Assembly: GCA_963663975.2 (NCBI GenBank)
Contig: CAXXRA010000001.1
Span: 62,001 to 126,000 of the forward strand
Source of the DNA: JANQRX01 sp963663975
GTDB taxonomy: Bacteria; Pseudomonadota; Alphaproteobacteria; Rhizobiales; Kaistiaceae
Length of the DNA: 64,000 bases
Direction: 5' to 3'
The position numbers and the translations under genes are program-made. The notes below the pieces were generated by a model. The model was not told the origin of the DNA. It was given only the letters and a program-made list of their open reading frames with translations, and did not search any database. Shown piece by piece: positions 1-9,311 of this stretch; positions within the stretch are counted from its first letter, which is position 1, and each line of letters starts with the position of its first letter.

Positions 1-1
1 G

Positions 2-1063
2 CTCGAAGGCGGCAGCGCCGGGCTGGCGGTGGCGTCCGGCCATGCCGCGCAGCTCCTGGTCTTCCAAGCGCTGATGCAGCCGGGCGATGAATTCGTGGCC
101 GCGCGCCAGCTCCATGAAGGGTCGATCAACCAGTTCAATCACGCCTTCAAAAGCTTCGGCTGGACGGTGAAATGGGCTGACATCGATGATCTGGCGACCT
201 TCGAGCAGGCCATTTCGCCGAAGACCAAGGCGATCTTCATCGAATCGATCGCCAATCCGGGCGGCGTGGTCACCGATATCGAGGCAATCGCCGCCATCGC
301 CAAACGCGCCGGCGTGCCGCTGATCGTCGACAACACCCTGGCCACGCCCTACCTCTGCCGCCCGATCGATTTCGGTGCCGACATCATCGTCCATTCGATG
401 ACCAAATTCATCGGCGGCCACGGCAACTCGGTCGGCGGCATGATCGTCGACGGCGGCAAGTTCAACTGGACGGCGTCGGATCGCTACCCGATGTTGTCGG
501 CCAAGCGGCCGGAATACAACGATCTCGTGCTCGGCGAGGCGTTCGGCAATTTCGCCTTGGCCATCGCCTGTCGGGTGTTGGGCTTGCGCGATCTCGGGCC
601 GGCAATTTCACCGTTCAATTCCTTCCTGATCGCCACCGGCTGCGAGACATTGCCGCTGCGCATGCAGAAGCACTCCGACAACGCCCGGGCGGTGGCGGAA
701 TATCTGGCCGGCCATGACAGGGTGAATTGGGTCAGCTACGCCGGCATGCCCGGCGATCGCTACCACGAGCTGGCGAAGAAATATTGCCCCAAAGGCGCCG
801 GCGCGGTGTTGACCTTCGGCATCGAGGGCGGCGGAGAGGCCGGCAAGAAACTGGTCTCAGGCGTCAAACTGTTTTCGCACCTGGCCAACATCGGCGACAC
901 CCGCAGCCTGATCATTCACCCGTGGTCGACAACCCATAGCCAGCTGTCCGAAGACCAGAAATCCAAGGCAGGGGCGGGCCCCGAAGTAGTGCGGCTGTCG
1001 GTCGGCATCGAGGATGTGGCCGACATCGTGGCCGATCTCGACCAGGCGCTGGCGGCGATTTAG
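2..1063 (+). CDS. metY: O-acetylhomoserine sulfhydrylase, 5'-truncated by the window edge
   Basis: PLP-dependent Cys/Met-metabolism enzyme that makes homocysteine from O-acetylhomoserine and sulfide in the cytoplasm. The reading frame is open from base 2, so the first roughly 70-80 residues lie outside the window and no start codon can be assigned. The visible part shows the cofactor region (GHAAQ), the aspartate stretch VDNTLATPY and the PLP-lysine motif HSMTKFIGGHG, with the lysine at about residue 135 of the fragment. The C-terminus is normal, with IHPWSTTHSQL followed by a TAG stop. MetZ-type succinylhomoserine enzymes are similar, but the spacing and motifs fit the longer MetY family. 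A degenerate inverted copy of part of this gene lies 700 bases downstream. Confidence 0.93.
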   Translation, partial: LEGGSAGLAVASGHAAQLLVFQALMQPGDEFVAARQLHEGSINQFNHAFKSFGWTVKWADIDDLATFEQAISPKTKAIFIESIANPGGVVTDIEAIAAIAKRAGVPLIVDNTLATPYLCRPIDFGADIIVHSMTKFIGGHGNSVGGMIVDGGKFNWTASDRYPMLSAKRPEYNDLVLGEAFGNFALAIACRVLGLRDLGPAISPFNSFLIATGCETLPLRMQKHSDNARAVAEYLAGHDRVNWVSYAGMPGDRYHELAKKYCPKGAGAVLTFGIEGGGEAGKKLVSGVKLFSHLANIGDTRSLIIHPWSTTHSQLSEDQKSKAGAGPEVVRLSVGIEDVADIVADLDQALAAI

Positions 1064-1242
1064 ATTTTAGGGCAACAAACGTATCAAATTGGCCGTGCAA
1101 TGTGTGATAGGCCGGGCCAAGCCAAGCAAGGTTCGAGGCGGGTGAGACACGTCAATTCAGAAAGGCCTGAGCCCCCGTCGATGAAACCGCTCGATGTTCA
1201 AAGACGGGTCCTTTATCGACGTGACATGTGGAGACCGGAACT
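1064..1242. other. intergenic gap after metY
   Basis: No gene, terminator hairpin or repeat was recognised. It separates metY from the small accessory patch. Confidence 0.5.
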
Positions 1243-1629
1243 ATGAAAACGAAGACCATTCTTGCCACCGCACTGATCGCATTTTCGACCAATATCTCGG
1301 CATTGCCCGTTTTCGCGTTTGAAAAGATTGCCGAACGTATTGTTAACGACCGTTATGACGTCGATGACATCCTTCTGCCGGGCTCCCGGAAATTTCGCCG
1401 CGTGAAAGTCTGCGTCTACGACAATCCCGCGCATTTCTACGATTTCGACATATTCTTCCGCAACGGCGGGCACCAGGACGTACCCGTCCGCTCCCGTATC
1501 AATCCTGGCAATTGTACCCGCAACATCGACCTGAACGGCGGCCGCCGTGACATCACCAGGATAAGATTCAAATATGAGGAAACGAGCTGGTTTATCGGTC
1601 GCGCCGTCGTCCGCATCTTCGCCGAATAA
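1243..1629 (+). CDS. small secreted protein of unknown function
   Basis: A 128-residue protein of no recognised family. The ATG at 1243 is chosen because it begins a clean signal peptide (MKTKTILATALIAFSTNIS, cleavage probably after the ALPVFA segment) and has GGAG about ten bases upstream. An in-frame GTG at 1228 would only add five residues ahead of the signal. The mature part is about 100 residues, rich in Arg, Asp and Phe, with two cysteines that could form one disulfide. It is therefore probably periplasmic. It stands alone in an accessory patch between metY and the lytic transglycosylase gene, next to a broken metY copy. Function cannot be assigned. Confidence 0.6.
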   Translation: MKTKTILATALIAFSTNISALPVFAFEKIAERIVNDRYDVDDILLPGSRKFRRVKVCVYDNPAHFYDFDIFFRNGGHQDVPVRSRINPGNCTRNIDLNGGRRDITRIRFKYEETSWFIGRAVVRIFAE

Positions 1630-1734
1630 CTTCGGCCCTTCTCGCCGCTCTGGTCGAGGCGCTGTCGCGAACACCGCCAGCGTTATCGTACTGACGCCCG
1701 GCACCGGGCCGTTTCGACACGCGATAGCGTCCCT

Positions 1735-1925
1735 TGGAATGAGTTCCTTGTCGCCAGCTTTTCCGCCATTCACCGCGAACGCTAATACCGCGCCGGCGCC
1801 CTTGGGGCGGTATTTCTTCGCAGACCATGGTAGCGATCGCCGGGCATGCAGGCGTAGCTGACCCAAATCACCCAGTCATGGCGGGCCAGATATTCGGCCA
1901 CCGCTCGGGCGTTGTCGGAGTGACC
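1735..1925 (-). pseudogene. degenerate inverted fragment of metY
   Basis: Read on the minus strand, this segment encodes HSDNARAVAEYLARHDW and then, after a frame change, KKYRPKGAGAVLAF. These match residues encoded at roughly 669-860 of the intact metY (HSDNARAVAEYLAGHDR and KKYCPKGAGAVLTF). It is therefore a partial, inverted and decayed copy, frameshifted near 1815. Nothing recognisable as metY extends beyond either end. It marks a past duplication or rearrangement. Confidence 0.85.
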
Positions 1926-2041
1926 ATCTGCCGCGCAACGGCCGGGCCGATTATGCCAACCTTGCATTGCCGAGGCGACTTCATCCGGGGGGATGTCGGG
2001 TATAATACAATGGATTTGGACTTAGTAGAAAGGGAACCATT

Positions 2042-2347
2042 ATGATAATCGTCACCGTAGAAGTTGTTTTTGATGAAGACGTAATCGAGGGCGTCCGTGA
2101 CGCATTCCGTATCATGGACGAAGAAACTGCAAAAGAATCTGGTTGCTTGAATTATGTCTCTTCAGTTGACGTCAATGACTCCAAGATAATTCGTATCTAC
2201 GAAATTTGGGAGTCAATGGAGACGCTGAAACCCCACTTCAAGACACCTCACATGGCAGCTTTTCAGCAAGCTTTAAGTGGGCTTCGAACGAGGTCGATGG
2301 ATGCGAAGGTGTATGAGATCAATAAGGAATTGCCATTCCCTAATTGA
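2042..2347 (+). CDS. ABM-fold (antibiotic biosynthesis monooxygenase-like) protein
   Basis: A 101-residue protein of the ABM/YgiN ferredoxin-like fold family, which are small cofactor-free oxygenases or quinol monooxygenases that work as dimers. The diagnostic layout is visible: an N-terminal beta strand MIIVTVEVVF, a helix ending EESGC-type (AKESGCLNYV), the strand IRIYEIWES, and the downstream TPHMAAF segment. Length is typical. Codon use is clearly less GC-rich than the neighbours, suggesting recent acquisition with the surrounding accessory patch. GGAACC ahead of the ATG at 2042 is a weak ribosome site. The substrate is unknown. Confidence 0.8.
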   Translation: MIIVTVEVVFDEDVIEGVRDAFRIMDEETAKESGCLNYVSSVDVNDSKIIRIYEIWESMETLKPHFKTPHMAAFQQALSGLRTRSMDAKVYEINKELPFPN

Positions 2348-2711
2348 GAGTGACGAGCTGTCGCAGCCAGCAATCTGAACACCGGCTTTAGGTGACGACG
2401 GTCATCAGATGAGTACGGGTGATCGGCACTTCGGCTATTGCTCTCGGGCTCCCGGACGTTTTCCCGGCGCTTCCACCGTCTTAGAGCAGTCAGACCAGCC
2501 ATTTTACCGGTTTTCGCGCATGAACAGTCAACAGCCGGTTTTGTCTCTGGATGCCGAGGGCGGAAGACATCGATACAACATATTGGTGTGCCATATCCGT
2601 GATAAGGACAGAAATGTCGATTGCTTCGGCGGGTGAGGATCGTCGCTTCATCGACCGCGCGTCTATAGTGTCCCGCCGAGGGGGGCGATGATTGTTCAGA
2701 GATCGGAGCCC
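2348..2711. other. intergenic region with nothing recognised
   Basis: About 360 bases with no supportable gene or repeat. A 75-codon open frame on the plus strand (2409-2636) has no recognisable features and no good ribosome site, and is left uncalled. The promoter of the transglycosylase gene presumably lies here. Confidence 0.4.
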
Positions 2712-3920
2712 ATGAAGGACTTTCTCAACCGCTGCGGCCGAGTCGCGGTGCTTGCCGGCTTGGCCCTGACCGCGTCCCTGCCATCCGCTGTGGCCTGTCA
2801 GTCGGAAGGCAGTTTTGCGGCGTGGCTCGACGGTGTCAGACGCGAAGCGGCGGCACAGGGCCTGTCGCGCCGCGCCATCGATTCGGCATTGCGCGGCATT
2901 CGCTTCGATCCCGGCATCGTCAAGAAGGATCGCGCCCAGGGTGTGTTCGCCCAGGACTTTCTCACCTTCTCCAATCGCATGGTGGCGTCTTATCGGTTGC
3001 AGCACGGCGCCAGCAATTTGGCCAAATACAAGAACACGTTCTCCCGGATCGAGCGCGAATATGGGGTGCCGGCGCCGGTGCTGACCGCTTTCTGGGGGCT
3101 GGAGACTGACTTCGGCGCCAATATCGGCGACGGACCGACGCTGACATCGCTGGCCACGCTGGCCTATGACTGCCGTCGCCCCGATCTCTTTCGTCATCAA
3201 TTGCTGAGCGCCATCCGCATCATCGACCGTGGTGATCTCACCGCCCAGCAAATGCGTGGTCCGTGGGCCGGAGAGCTTGGACAGGTCCAGTTCCTGCCGT
3301 CCCATTATGTCGAATTCGGCATCGACTACGACGGCAATGGCCGGGTGGATCTGCTCAAGAGCACAGCCGACTCGCTGGCCTCGGCGGCCAACTATCTCGG
3401 CCATCTCGGATGGCGGCGCGGCGAGCCTTGGCTGCGGGAAGTCAGGGTGCCCGGTTCGCTGCCGTGGGAGCAGGCCGACGTCGCCATCAAGCTACCGGTC
3501 TCGCAATGGTCGGCCTGGGGCGTCAGGCTCGCCAGCGGCAGCGCCATACCGACCGGCGACCCGGCGGCCTCGCTGCTCTTACCGATGGGACGAAAGGGGC
3601 CCGCCTTCCTGTCGTATCACAACTTCGACGTCTATCTGGTGTGGAACAAATCACTGGTCTACTCGACCACCGCGGCCTATTTCGCCACCCGGCTCGCCGG
3701 CCAGCCAAGGGTCGGGAAGGGTTCCGGCGCCGAACCGCTCGCCATCGGCCAAGTGCGCGAAATGCAGAAACTGCTGCGAGCGCGCGGCTACGATGTCGGC
3801 AAGATCGACGGGATCATCGGTCGCATGACACGCGCCGCCGTCAAACAGGTTCAGTTGCAGTTCGGCCTTCCGGCCGATTCCTATCCGTCACCGGAGTTGC
3901 TGGCGGCGCTCCGCCGATAA
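2712..3920 (+). CDS. MltB-family lytic murein transglycosylase with C-terminal peptidoglycan-binding domain
   Basis: Cleaves peptidoglycan glycan strands to 1,6-anhydromuropeptides in the periplasm. The ATG at 2712 gives a signal peptide of about 28 residues ending near SAVAC; an upstream ATG at 2688 is possible. The SLT domain (residues about 35-320) carries the catalytic glutamate in FWGLETDFG (E131) and the family motifs GELGQVQFLPSHY and DYDGNGRVDL. The C-terminal 60 residues form a PG_binding_1 repeat (REMQKLLRARGYDVGKIDG). Total length of 402 residues is usual for this alphaproteobacterial subgroup. It converges with phaC, with 17 bases between the stops. Confidence 0.93.
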   Translation: MKDFLNRCGRVAVLAGLALTASLPSAVACQSEGSFAAWLDGVRREAAAQGLSRRAIDSALRGIRFDPGIVKKDRAQGVFAQDFLTFSNRMVASYRLQHGASNLAKYKNTFSRIEREYGVPAPVLTAFWGLETDFGANIGDGPTLTSLATLAYDCRRPDLFRHQLLSAIRIIDRGDLTAQQMRGPWAGELGQVQFLPSHYVEFGIDYDGNGRVDLLKSTADSLASAANYLGHLGWRRGEPWLREVRVPGSLPWEQADVAIKLPVSQWSAWGVRLASGSAIPTGDPAASLLLPMGRKGPAFLSYHNFDVYLVWNKSLVYSTTAAYFATRLAGQPRVGKGSGAEPLAIGQVREMQKLLRARGYDVGKIDGIIGRMTRAAVKQVQLQFGLPADSYPSPELLAALRR

Positions 3921-3937
3921 GGATAGGCCAGCAAGCG

Positions 3938-5746
3938 TCACGCGCTGACCCGCACATAACCGCCCGGGGCCTCCTCCAGGGGAGGATGAGCCTTGTTGCC
4001 GATCTTGCGCGCCTTGACCTGGCTGCCGTCGAGGTCGCGGATCCAGCCGTGCCAGTGCGGCCACCACGATCCATCGTGCACGGTGGCCCGCTCAAGCCAA
4101 CTCTCATAGCCGTCGCCGCGGGGTCGGCGACCGGTCCAGTACTGGTACTTCTTGCGCACCGGTGGATTGACGACGCCGGCGATGTGCCCCGAACCGGCCA
4201 GGACGAAGGTCACCTTGCCACCAAAGAATGACGAGGCGTAGGCGACCGAGCGCGGCGGTGCGATGTGATCGTCGTGGGTGGCAAGGTTGTACACCGGCAC
4301 CTTCACCTTCTTCAGATCGAGGCGTTCGCCGCCGATCTCCATTTCGCCCTTGGCCAACTTGTTATCCAAATAGCAGTTGCGCAGATAGAAGGAATGATTG
4401 GCCGCCGGCATCCTTGTGGTGTCGGAGTTCCAATGAAGAAGGTCGAAGGCGGAAGGTCTCTCGCCCTTGAAATAGTTGCTGATCACATACGGCCAGATGA
4501 GATCGTCCGGGCGCAGCATGTTGAAGGCGGCCGACATGTTGCGTCCTTCGAGATAGCCGCGCACGCTCATTTCCTCTTCGAGTTTGGCGATGTGGCTCTC
4601 GTCGACAAACACCATGAGGTCGCCGGCGTGGGTGAAATCCACCTGCGTGGCAAACAGGGTTGCCGACCTGATGCGTTTGTCGCCGACGGCCGCGGCATGG
4701 GCGAGCGCCACGGATAAGAGCGTGCCGCCGACGCAGTAGCCGGCGGCGTTGACGCGGTCGGAACCGGTGATGTCGGTGATCACGTCCAGGGCTTCGTTGA
4801 TGCCCTCGCGCATGTAGTTTTCGAAGCTTTTCTTCGCCTCACGGCGACCGGGGTTGACCCACGAGATCACGAACACCGTGTGGCCTTGATCGACGCACCA
4901 TTTGATGAAGGATTTCTCGGGATTGAGATCCAGGATGTAGAACTTGTTGATCCATGGCGGGACGATCAACAGCGGGCGCTTGAGGACCTTGTCGGTGGCC
5001 GCCTGGTATTGGATCAACTGGCACAGATCATTCTGGTGCACGACCTTGCCGGGCGTGGTCGCGATGTTCCGGCCGAGTTTGAATTTGCTGGCATCGGATT
5101 GCCGGATCTTCAATTGGCCGCCGCCGGCCTTGATGTCTTCGGCGAGCATACGCATGCCCCGCACCAGATTCTCCGCGTTCGATGACGCCGTCTCGCGCAA
5201 CAGTTCCGGATTGGTCAGGACGAAATTGGTGGGCGCCAGCGCGCTGGCGATCTGCTTGACGTAGAATTGCGCCTTGTGACGGGTATGCGGATCGAGGCCA
5301 TCGGCGCGTTCGACCATCTCCTCGGCCCAGCGCGTGGTGATCAGATAGAGTTGCTTCAGAAAATCGAAAAACTGGTTGTCTTCCCAATCCGGATCCCGAA
5401 ACCGGCGATCGCGGGGACCGGGGGTAGCGGCGGGAGGGACCGGCTCGCCCATCATGCGGGCCAGCGAGGTGGCCCATAGCGAGAAGTAGCCCGCGTACAA
5501 CCGGGTCTGGGCTTCCATCACCCGCTGCGGATCGGACATCCAATAGTCGGAGACGACCGCCAGGGTGCCCAGGATCTCCGTCAACTGGTTGGCGAAGTCG
5601 ACGGAGGTCTTACCGGCCTGGCGCGGCTCGAGATAGGCCGACAGGGCCTTGCCGGCCTCCTCAAAGAATCTCGCAATATTCCTGGCGGCGGCTTCGGGAT
5701 CCCGTATGCCGAAGGGCAGATCGGTTGGTTTACCGTGATCGTTCAT
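3938..5746 (-). CDS. phaC: class I poly(3-hydroxyalkanoate) synthase
   Basis: Polymerises hydroxyacyl-CoA to PHA (PHB) on the carbon-storage granule surface. The 602-residue length and single-subunit architecture fit class I. It has a helical N-terminal domain (about 1-230) followed by an alpha/beta-hydrolase core with the modified lipase box AAGYCVGGTLL (nucleophile Cys338), the aspartate in THDDHIAPP and the histidine in GSGHIAGV. The start ATG at 5746 is the first in frame. No phasin or phaR gene is adjacent, so the storage genes are dispersed. It is divergent from the lipoprotein gene, and the 77-base gap holds both promoters. Confidence 0.96.
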   Translation of the reverse strand: MNDHGKPTDLPFGIRDPEAAARNIARFFEEAGKALSAYLEPRQAGKTSVDFANQLTEILGTLAVVSDYWMSDPQRVMEAQTRLYAGYFSLWATSLARMMGEPVPPAATPGPRDRRFRDPDWEDNQFFDFLKQLYLITTRWAEEMVERADGLDPHTRHKAQFYVKQIASALAPTNFVLTNPELLRETASSNAENLVRGMRMLAEDIKAGGGQLKIRQSDASKFKLGRNIATTPGKVVHQNDLCQLIQYQAATDKVLKRPLLIVPPWINKFYILDLNPEKSFIKWCVDQGHTVFVISWVNPGRREAKKSFENYMREGINEALDVITDITGSDRVNAAGYCVGGTLLSVALAHAAAVGDKRIRSATLFATQVDFTHAGDLMVFVDESHIAKLEEEMSVRGYLEGRNMSAAFNMLRPDDLIWPYVISNYFKGERPSAFDLLHWNSDTTRMPAANHSFYLRNCYLDNKLAKGEMEIGGERLDLKKVKVPVYNLATHDDHIAPPRSVAYASSFFGGKVTFVLAGSGHIAGVVNPPVRKKYQYWTGRRPRGDGYESWLERATVHDGSWWPHWHGWIRDLDGSQVKARKIGNKAHPPLEEAPGGYVRVSA

Positions 5747-5823
5747 CGAAGTCCCCGGCTGGTCTTGGATGCAGGATAATCCCGCTTTTCGGACATAATG
5801 CGCCTGTAGTTAAGAACCGAGAC

Positions 5824-6255
5824 ATGTCATACACAAAGAGCATCTTTAACCTTTCGGTCACCATGGTGTCCCAGAATCGGCAATCGCAAAGAGGAGTTGG
5901 CACCCGGCAGGGCGCCGTTTTGGCACTGGGGGCGGCTCTTGTGTTGGCGATGACTGCGGGGTGCTCGCGTTCCATGGGCGAGTTTGAACAGACGTCAGCA
6001 AATCCGATTTTGATCTCGCCGGTGACCACCGGTGTACCGGCTCCGGGCGCCGTGCTCGATTCGGTGCCGCCGATCGCGCTGGCACCCGAGGAAGGGGCGG
6101 GGGTGGCCACGCTCGGGCCGGCTGCGGCGCAGTTGCCGGTCGGGGTCGACCCGACGGTGACCGGTACGACCAGGAAACGGCTGCTGACGCCGGAGGAGAA
6201 AGCCAGGATCATCGCCGAGCTTGAGGCGCTTGCCAGGCAGCAGGCCAACTACTAG
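5824..6255 (+). CDS. putative small lipoprotein, unknown function
   Basis: Residues about 30-50 form a hydrophobic stretch ending in the lipobox-like AMTAGC, so the mature protein would be lipid-anchored from that cysteine. The start is uncertain: ATG 5824 gives 143 residues, while ATG 5863 gives a shorter, more typical leader. The rest is Pro/Ala/Val-rich and low in complexity, ending in a predicted helix (TPEEKARIIAELEALARQQ). That charged terminal helix is the only conserved-looking part. No domain was recognised. Its TAG stop lies six bases before the left end of an IS5-family element. Confidence 0.6.
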   Translation: MSYTKSIFNLSVTMVSQNRQSQRGVGTRQGAVLALGAALVLAMTAGCSRSMGEFEQTSANPILISPVTTGVPAPGAVLDSVPPIALAPEEGAGVATLGPAAAQLPVGVDPTVTGTTRKRLLTPEEKARIIAELEALARQQANY

Positions 6256-6258
6256 CCC

Positions 6259-7105
6259 TAGGTCCTGTTGACAGTTATCGGAGCCAGATGATGGCACCGA
6301 CAAGAAACAGCATGGCCATGTAGGCCGTTGCGGTTTTTTCATAGCGCGTGGCGATGCGCCGGAAGTGTTTGATTTTGTTTATGTAACATTCGACGAGATG
6401 TCTTTCTTTGTAGAGTTCGGCATCGTAGGGGATGGCTTGCGCCCGTGACGGGTTGGATGGAATCACCGCCACTATTCCGGCATCGTTGAGACGGGCGCGG
6501 AGATGATCGGCATCATAGGCCGTGTCGGCGATGAGGTTTGCGCCGGCCACGTCGGCGATCAACTCTTCAGCCTGGGTGACATCGCCAACCTGACCGCCGG
6601 TGAGGATGAACCGTAATGGATTGCCGAGCCCATCGACAGCGATGTGAACCTTGCTCGTCGAGCCGCCGCGCGAACGTCCGATGGCCTGATTTTGAGTCCC
6701 CCTTTTGCGCCCGACGCATGTTGATGTGCCCGCACAATGGTTGAATCGATGATCAGGTATTTGAAGTCCGGATCGTCCACCAAGGCCTTGAAAAGACTCT
6801 CCCATGCCCCTTGTTTGGCCCACCGGGAAAAGCGCACGTACACGCTGTTCCAATTGCCGAACGCGTCCGGCAGGTCGCGCCATGGCGAACTCGTGCGTGC
6901 AATCCACAATACCGCATCCACGAACAGACGATTGTCCCGTCCCGTGGATCCGCAATCCGACGCCTTGCCGGGTACCAAATCCGATATCCGGTCCCATTGA
7001 ACGTCCGTCAATTCCCTGCGAAGCATGACCGGTTCCTCCTCCACACCCAGGTCTTGCTTGAATCACAACCGCCATTAATAAACCGTTAACTGTCAACAGC
7101 ACCTA
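6259..7105. mobile_element. IS5-family (IS427-like) insertion sequence, copy 1
   Basis: The element itself is 6261-7103 (843 bp), flanked by the TA target duplication at 6259-6260 and 7104-7105, inside CTAG at both junctions. The imperfect terminal inverted repeats begin GGTCCTGTTGACAG and GGTGCTGTTGACAG. The same 843-bp element occurs inverted at 35478-36320 with only a handful of substitutions. It abuts parE, and its terminal G completes the parE stop codon TAG. Confidence 0.93.
6275..7026 (-). CDS. IS5-family transposase, two frames joined by -1 frameshift (copy 1)
   Basis: DDE transposase for the surrounding element. Frame A (start ATG near 7026, MLRRELTDVQW) carries the DUF4096-like N-terminal domain and the first catalytic aspartate in IIDSTIVRAHQHA. 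Frame B (to the stop at 6275) carries the second aspartate in LIADTAYDAD and the glutamate region of ERHLVECYINKIKHFRRIATRYEK. The frames overlap at an A4G5 run where a -1 slip would give the fused enzyme, as is usual for the IS427 group. Both parts are open in this copy, so it may be active. Confidence 0.88.
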
Positions 7106-9154
7106 GAGGTCGGCGACCTCGGCGAAGGCCGCGTGTTCCTGGATGAACCTGAAACGCGATTCGGGATTGGTGCCCATCAGATCGCCGACCGCAGAGGCAG
7201 TTTCCTCCTCCTCGACGATGTCGACCCTCAGCAGCGTGCGCGCGGCCGGATTCATCGTCGTCTGCCTGAGTTGCGCCGGCATCATTTCGCCGAGCCCCTT
7301 GAAGCGGCTGATCTCGACCTTGCCGTTTCCCGCGAACACGGATTTGATCAGTTCCTGCATGTGAGCATCGTCGCGGGCATAAGCGGTGGTCGCGCCGCGG
7401 CTCAGTCGGTACAGCGGCGGGACGGCCAGGAACAGGTGACCGCCACGAATGAGTTCGGGTAGCTCGCGGAAGAAAAAGGTCATCAACAGGGCGGCGATGT
7501 GGGCGCCGTCGACGTCAGCATCCGTCATGATGATGACCCGCTCATAGCGCAAATCACCGGGGCTGTAATTGTCTCCGGTGGAGATACCAAGCGCCTGGAT
7601 CAGATCGGCGAGCTGCTGGTTCCGGCCGAGCTTTTCCCGGCCGGCGCTGGCCACGTTGAGGATCTTGCCGCGCAGCGGCAGGACCGCCTGGGTCGCACGG
7701 TCACGGGCCTGCTTGGCCGATCCGCCGGCGGAATCGCCTTCGACGATGAAGATCTCGGTACCGTTGGCGCCAACTATGGTGCAGTCAGACAGTTTGCCGG
7801 GCAGCCGAAGCTTGCGCGTGGCGGATTTGCGCCTGATTTCCTTCTCACGGCGACGGCGAAGGCGCTCCTCGGCGCGATCGATGACCCAGTCGAGGAGCCG
7901 CCCGGCTTCGGCCGGCGAGGCGGCCAGCCAGTGGTCGAACTGGTCGCGTACCGCTGTCTCGACGATGCGCGCTGCCGCCGCAGTCGACAGGCGGTCCTTG
8001 GTCTGCCCAACAAACTCCGGCTCACGGATGAAAACCGACAGCATGGCCGCCGCCGACGTCATCACGTCGTCCGCGACAATGACGCCGGCGCGTTTCTTGC
8101 CGACCAGTTCGGCGTAGGCCTTCAGGCCCTTGGACAGGGCAGCCCGCAATCCGGTCTCGTGAGTCCCGCCATCGTTTGTACGCACGGTATTGCAATAGGA
8201 GCGGGCGAACCCGTCGCCGGCGTGCCAGGCGACCGCCCACTCGACGGCGCCATGGCTCGCCATTTTTTCGGTTCGACCGGAGAAGATCGGGACGATCGTT
8301 CTTTCTTCGCCAAGTTCGGCGTCGAGATAGTCCGCCAGTCCACCGGGGAAATGGAAAACTGCCTTGTCCGGAATAGCGCCGTTGGAGATCAGCGATGGGT
8401 CACATTTCCAGCGGATCTCGGCGCCGGCGAACAGGTATGCCTTGGACCGCGCCATCGCGTAAAGGCGATCGGCTTTGAAGCCGGCACCGGCACCGAAAAT
8501 CTGCTCGTCCGGGCGAAACCGAACGCGCGTGCCGCGCCGGTTGTGCACTTCGCCCAACGACATCAGATTCTCGATCGGTTTGCCGCGCTGGTAGCGTTGC
8601 CGGAACAGCTCTCGGCCGCGGGCCACCTCCACCTCGAGCGACTCCGACAGCGCATTGACCACCGAAACGCCGACACCGTGGATGCCGCCCGACGTGTCGT
8701 AGACGCGTGAAGCGAACTTTCCCCCGGCGTGGAGCGTGGTCATGATCACTTCCAGCGCCGATTTCGATTTGAATTTGGGGTGGGGATCGACCGGGATGCC
8801 GCGGCCGTTGTCGGACACGGCGACGAAACCGTCGGCGGTCAACTCGACATCGATACGCGTCGCGTGGCCCGCGACAGCCTCGTCCATGGCGTTGTCGATC
8901 ACCTCGGCGAACAGGTGATGAATTCCTTTTTCGTCCGCTCCGCCAATGTACATTCCAGGCCGACGCCGAACCGGCTCGAGCCCCTCCAGCACCTCTATGT
9001 CGGCGGCCGAATATCCGGCATCGTCGCCGACGGCCTTGCCGAGCCGGGCCGCACGAGGTCGCTTCGCTTGTGCAACGACCGACTTCAGTCGTGACACCTG
9101 GCCGTCAATCTCGGCGAAAAGATCGTCGGATCTGGTGGCGGTCTTTTTCTTCAC
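7103..9154 (-). CDS. parE: DNA topoisomerase IV subunit B
   Basis: ATPase subunit of topoisomerase IV, which with ParC decatenates daughter chromosomes. The 683-residue protein starts at GTG 9154. It shows the GHKL ATPase (VIDNAMDEAVAGH, DNGRGIPVD, GGIHGVGVSVVNAL), the transducer domain, the TOPRIM domain (EGDSAGGSAKQARDR, TDADVDGAHI) and the C-terminal GyrB-type segment (RFKGLGEMMPAQL). The ATPase-TOPRIM layout and the SAKQARDR signature favour ParE over GyrB. The stop TAG is formed by the TA target duplication plus the first base of the downstream IS, so the coding sequence is intact. Confidence 0.93.
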   Translation of the reverse strand: MKKKTATRSDDLFAEIDGQVSRLKSVVAQAKRPRAARLGKAVGDDAGYSAADIEVLEGLEPVRRRPGMYIGGADEKGIHHLFAEVIDNAMDEAVAGHATRIDVELTADGFVAVSDNGRGIPVDPHPKFKSKSALEVIMTTLHAGGKFASRVYDTSGGIHGVGVSVVNALSESLEVEVARGRELFRQRYQRGKPIENLMSLGEVHNRRGTRVRFRPDEQIFGAGAGFKADRLYAMARSKAYLFAGAEIRWKCDPSLISNGAIPDKAVFHFPGGLADYLDAELGEERTIVPIFSGRTEKMASHGAVEWAVAWHAGDGFARSYCNTVRTNDGGTHETGLRAALSKGLKAYAELVGKKRAGVIVADDVMTSAAAMLSVFIREPEFVGQTKDRLSTAAAARIVETAVRDQFDHWLAASPAEAGRLLDWVIDRAEERLRRRREKEIRRKSATRKLRLPGKLSDCTIVGANGTEIFIVEGDSAGGSAKQARDRATQAVLPLRGKILNVASAGREKLGRNQQLADLIQALGISTGDNYSPGDLRYERVIIMTDADVDGAHIAALLMTFFFRELPELIRGGHLFLAVPPLYRLSRGATTAYARDDAHMQELIKSVFAGNGKVEISRFKGLGEMMPAQLRQTTMNPAARTLLRVDIVEEEETASAVGDLMGTNPESRFRFIQEHAAFAEVADL

Positions 9155-9311
9155 GTCGTGTAGGTCTCATTTTCGAATCGCGGTCGCGAAGTCTGGCATG
9201 GCAGCGCCCGCCAGGGAATCCGCCGTCAAGCTTGTAGCCGGTGATCGCGGCAGGATAGTGTGCGATCCGGGCCGCGCTTGCTCGGATGCCGCGAGGCCCC
9301 AAAGACGGAAT

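Noticed and set aside
2409..2636. A possible 75-codon gene before the lytic transglycosylase
   Set aside because: No ribosome site, no domain and no conserved composition; treated as intergenic.
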